From contig JASSUD010000091.1 of NCBI GenBank assembly GCA_031963225.1, positions 1-7,567 of the forward strand: a stretch of DNA of 7,567 nucleotides, written 5' to 3'. Source of the stretch: JASSUD01 sp031963225. GTDB taxonomy: Bacteria > Pseudomonadota > Gammaproteobacteria > Burkholderiales > Burkholderiaceae. The notes under the pieces are model-generated. The model was given only the letters and a program-made list of their open reading frames with translations. It ran no database searches and was not told the DNA's origin. A program made the position numbers and the translations under genes. Below, piece after piece: positions 5,859 to 7,567 of the stretch. Each line of letters begins with the position of its first letter. The stretch's first letter is position 1.

Positions 5859-6365
5859 ATGACGAGCTCGAAACATATCCTGTCTATTTTGTTAGAAAAC
5901 GAACCTGGCGCCCTTTCGCGTGTGGTGGGACTGTTTTCGGCTCGTGCTTACAATATTGAAACATTGAGTGTAGCTCCAACCGAAGACCCTTCTCTCTCTA
6001 GAATGACGCTGGCTACCTTCGGGTCGCCAGATATGATTGAGCAAATGACAAAGCATCTCAATCGCTTGATCGAAGTAGTGAAGGTAGTGGATCTCACAGA
6101 AGGCCCGTATATTGAACGCGAGCTTATGTTGATCAAAGTGCAAGCGATGGGAGAGGCGCGCGATGAAGTAAAGCGTATGGCCGATATTTTCCGGGGTCGC
6201 ATCATTGATGTTACCGGGAAGACCTACACCATTGAACTGAGCGGAAAGACTGACAAAATTGAAGCGTTTATTGCAGCGTTTGAACCCGGCATGATCTTAG
6301 AAATTGTGCGTACAGGGAACTCCGCAATAGGGCGCGGAGAGCGTATGCTCAGAATCAATTCGTAA
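5859..6365 (+). CDS. ilvH: acetolactate synthase small, regulatory subunit
   Basis: Activates the catalytic subunit and usually confers feedback inhibition by valine through an N-terminal ACT domain. The 168-residue protein is near the E. coli IlvH length (163), with about three extra residues at the N-terminus. The ACT domain spans roughly 5-80: LLENEPGALSRVVGLFS, then RAYNIETL and APTEDPSLSRMT. The C-terminal domain (about 90-165) carries RMADIFRGRIIDVT and ends IGRGERML, as in the family. G17 and N32 correspond to E. coli G14 and N29, positions linked to valine binding. One oddity is A30, where the family nearly always has glycine (RGYNI). The start is preceded by a weak GTAAAG. It follows ilvI by 121 bp, a gap containing a family-2 palindrome and a second hairpin, and precedes ilvC by 83 bp. 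Confidence 0.96.
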   Translation: MTSSKHILSILLENEPGALSRVVGLFSARAYNIETLSVAPTEDPSLSRMTLATFGSPDMIEQMTKHLNRLIEVVKVVDLTEGPYIERELMLIKVQAMGEARDEVKRMADIFRGRIIDVTGKTYTIELSGKTDKIEAFIAAFEPGMILEIVRTGNSAIGRGERMLRINS

Positions 6366-6436
6366 GTTCAAATTCAACACAGAAATATTTATGGGGTGAT
6401 TGATTCTGGATATTTTTCCAGTAAACCCTTTTTCAT

Positions 6437-6443
6437 AGAGGAG
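6437..6443 (+). promoter_or_regulatory. strong Shine-Dalgarno site that sets the ilvC GTG start
   Basis: AGAGGAG ends five bases before the GTG at 6449 and is by far the best ribosome binding site in the window. It supports the GTG as the true start, as does the family-typical N-terminus MKVYYDKDAD. A few bases upstream, CTGGA (6406-6410) and TCCAG (6417-6421) form a small hairpin followed by TAAACCCTTTTT. This is too weak to call a terminator but could be a pause or attenuation site. Confidence 0.85.
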
Positions 6444-6448
6444 CAGAA

Positions 6449-7465
6449 GTGAAGGTTTATTACGATAAAGATGCCGATTTTTCTTTGATCAAAGGAAAGT
6501 CTGTTGCCATCATCGGCTACGGCTCACAAGGGCATGCCCATGCGCTGAATCTAAAAGAGAGCGGCGTGAAGGTCATCGTGGGTCTGCGTAAAGAAGGCGC
6601 ATCTTGGCCAAAAGCAGTCAATGCAGGCTTAGTGGTAAAAGAAGTGGCCCAAGCGGTGAAAGAAGCCGATATCGTAATGATGCTGCTCCCTGATGAGCAA
6701 ATTGCACAGGTCTACAAAGACGAAGTACATCCACATATCAAGCAAGGTGCTGCATTGGCTTTTGCTCATGGATTTAATGTGCATTACGGGCAAGTGGTTC
6801 CACGTAGTGATTTAGATGTGATCATGGTTGCTCCCAAAGCACCAGGCCACACCGTGCGTTCAACCTACCAAGAGGGTGGTGGCGTACCGCATTTGATCGC
6901 GATTTCCAAAGATGCTTCTGGTATGGCGCGTGAACTCGCTTTGTCGTATGCCGTAGCAAACGGAGGAGGACGTGCAGGAATTATCGAAACCAATTTCCGT
7001 GAAGAAACTGAAACCGACTTATTCGGTGAACAAGCCGTGTTGTGTGGCGGTGCAGTAGAGCTTATTAAAGCTGGCTTTGAAACGCTGGTAGATGCAGGAT
7101 ATGCACCAGAAATGGCCTATTTTGAGTGCTTGCATGAGTTAAAACTTATCGTGGATCTCATCTACGAAGGTGGAATTGGTAATATGAATTACTCAATTTC
7201 TAATAATGCTGAGTATGGGGAATATGTCACAGGCCCACGCGTTATTACTGAAGAGAGCCGTAAAGCTATGCGCGCGGTCCTGAAAGATATTCAGACCGGT
7301 GAATATGCCAAAAACTTTATCCTAGAGCATCGTGCAGGTAACCCCAAGCTGATATCTGAGCGCCGCTTAACAGAAGCGCATCCTATTGAGCAGGTAGGTA
7401 GCAAACTGCGCGCAATGATGCATGGCGTGATCAAAAACAAATTGGTCGACCGCGCTAAAAACTAG
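6449..7465 (+). CDS. ilvC: ketol-acid reductoisomerase, class I, NADP(H)-dependent (IlvC)
   Basis: Converts 2-acetolactate (or acetohydroxybutyrate) to the dihydroxy acid by a magnesium-dependent alkyl shift followed by NADPH reduction, the second common step of valine, leucine and isoleucine synthesis. At 338 residues it is a class I (short) enzyme. The N-terminal Rossmann domain has GYGSQG at 23-28 and the cofactor loop GLRKEGAS at 45-52, with R47 and S52 suited to NADPH. H107 and K130 are in place. The all-helical knotted C-terminal domain has metal ligands D190, E194, E226 and E230, and S251 binds substrate, so every family catalytic residue checked is present. It starts with GTG behind a strong ribosome binding site. 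It is the last ilv gene in the window; a REP-like hairpin begins 54 bp after its TAG stop. The sequence closely resembles Burkholderiales IlvC from memory. Confidence 0.98.
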   Translation: MKVYYDKDADFSLIKGKSVAIIGYGSQGHAHALNLKESGVKVIVGLRKEGASWPKAVNAGLVVKEVAQAVKEADIVMMLLPDEQIAQVYKDEVHPHIKQGAALAFAHGFNVHYGQVVPRSDLDVIMVAPKAPGHTVRSTYQEGGGVPHLIAISKDASGMARELALSYAVANGGGRAGIIETNFREETETDLFGEQAVLCGGAVELIKAGFETLVDAGYAPEMAYFECLHELKLIVDLIYEGGIGNMNYSISNNAEYGEYVTGPRVITEESRKAMRAVLKDIQTGEYAKNFILEHRAGNPKLISERRLTEAHPIEQVGSKLRAMMHGVIKNKLVDRAKN

Positions 7466-7519
7466 GGTATAGGTTTTTAGTAACTGATGTTACGCAGGTA
7501 CTCAAGAAGACAGTGGTAT

Positions 7520-7555
7520 GCGTGTTGGGGTTCCTTCGTCACCACCAACCTACCG
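7520..7555 (-). repeat. REP-like hairpin repeat, copy 3
   Basis: Identical to copy 1 at 4-39 except one transition (A to G at 7522), and in the same orientation. The hairpin occupies 7524-7549, and the GTAG (minus strand) is the complement of 7550-7553. For the ilv transcript it falls just past ilvC and is followed by TTCTTTGCTTTT, so it could form or protect the 3' end of the operon mRNA. The window ends 12 bp later; a fourth, inverted copy may lie beyond. Confidence 0.75.
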
Positions 7556-7567
7556 TTCTTTGCTTTT

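Noticed and set aside
6406..6433. Intrinsic terminator between ilvH and ilvC
   Set aside because: A 5-bp stem with seven bases before the T-run is too weak; ilvC most likely continues the operon.

Overview
This window looks like chromosomal DNA from a betaproteobacterium, probably Burkholderiales, with an unusually low GC content (about mid-40s percent by eye). The acetolactate synthase large subunit, ketol-acid reductoisomerase and poly(A) polymerase read like Burkholderia/Polynucleobacter-type proteins from memory. The gene orders ilvI-ilvH-ilvC and pcnB-folK-panB also fit that group. No search was possible, so the taxon is an inference.

Layout: the left half (238-3401) is a leftward operon, pcnB, folK, panB. 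The last two genes overlap by four bases (ATGA). Next comes a leftward tRNA-Leu (anticodon CAG) with its own consensus promoter and a rho-independent terminator that separates it from pcnB. A 348-bp non-coding stretch follows. The right half (3968-7465) is a rightward branched-chain amino acid operon, ilvI, ilvH, ilvC. All six proteins appear intact and keep the catalytic residues I could check. Metabolically the two halves touch: the ilv enzymes lead (through IlvD, not in the window) to 2-oxoisovalerate, which is the substrate of PanB. PanB also consumes methylene-tetrahydrofolate, whose biosynthesis includes FolK.

The genes are ordinary; the intergenic DNA is the interesting part. Two short repeat families occupy it. 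Family 1 is a 36-bp REP-like hairpin preceded by GTAG, with three copies: an inverted pair at 4-39/97-132 and a third at 7520-7555. The copies show a C-G to G-C swap that would keep a GAA triloop closed inside a tandem G.A stem. This fits the REP / RAYT (REP-associated tyrosine transposase) type of element. Two of the copies lie just downstream of the ends of the two operons and are followed by T-rich sequence in the direction of transcription.

Family 2 has ends of the type TA-GGGCGTGTCC...CAATTG. It occurs as a 143-bp foldback, MITE-like element upstream of ilvI, and as three 32-33-bp units: a perfect 32-bp palindrome between pcnB and folK, a near-palindrome between ilvI and ilvH, and a degenerate unit abutting the 143-bp element. 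No transposase gene is present. I see no CRISPR array, prophage or complete insertion sequence, and no clearly new multi-gene system.
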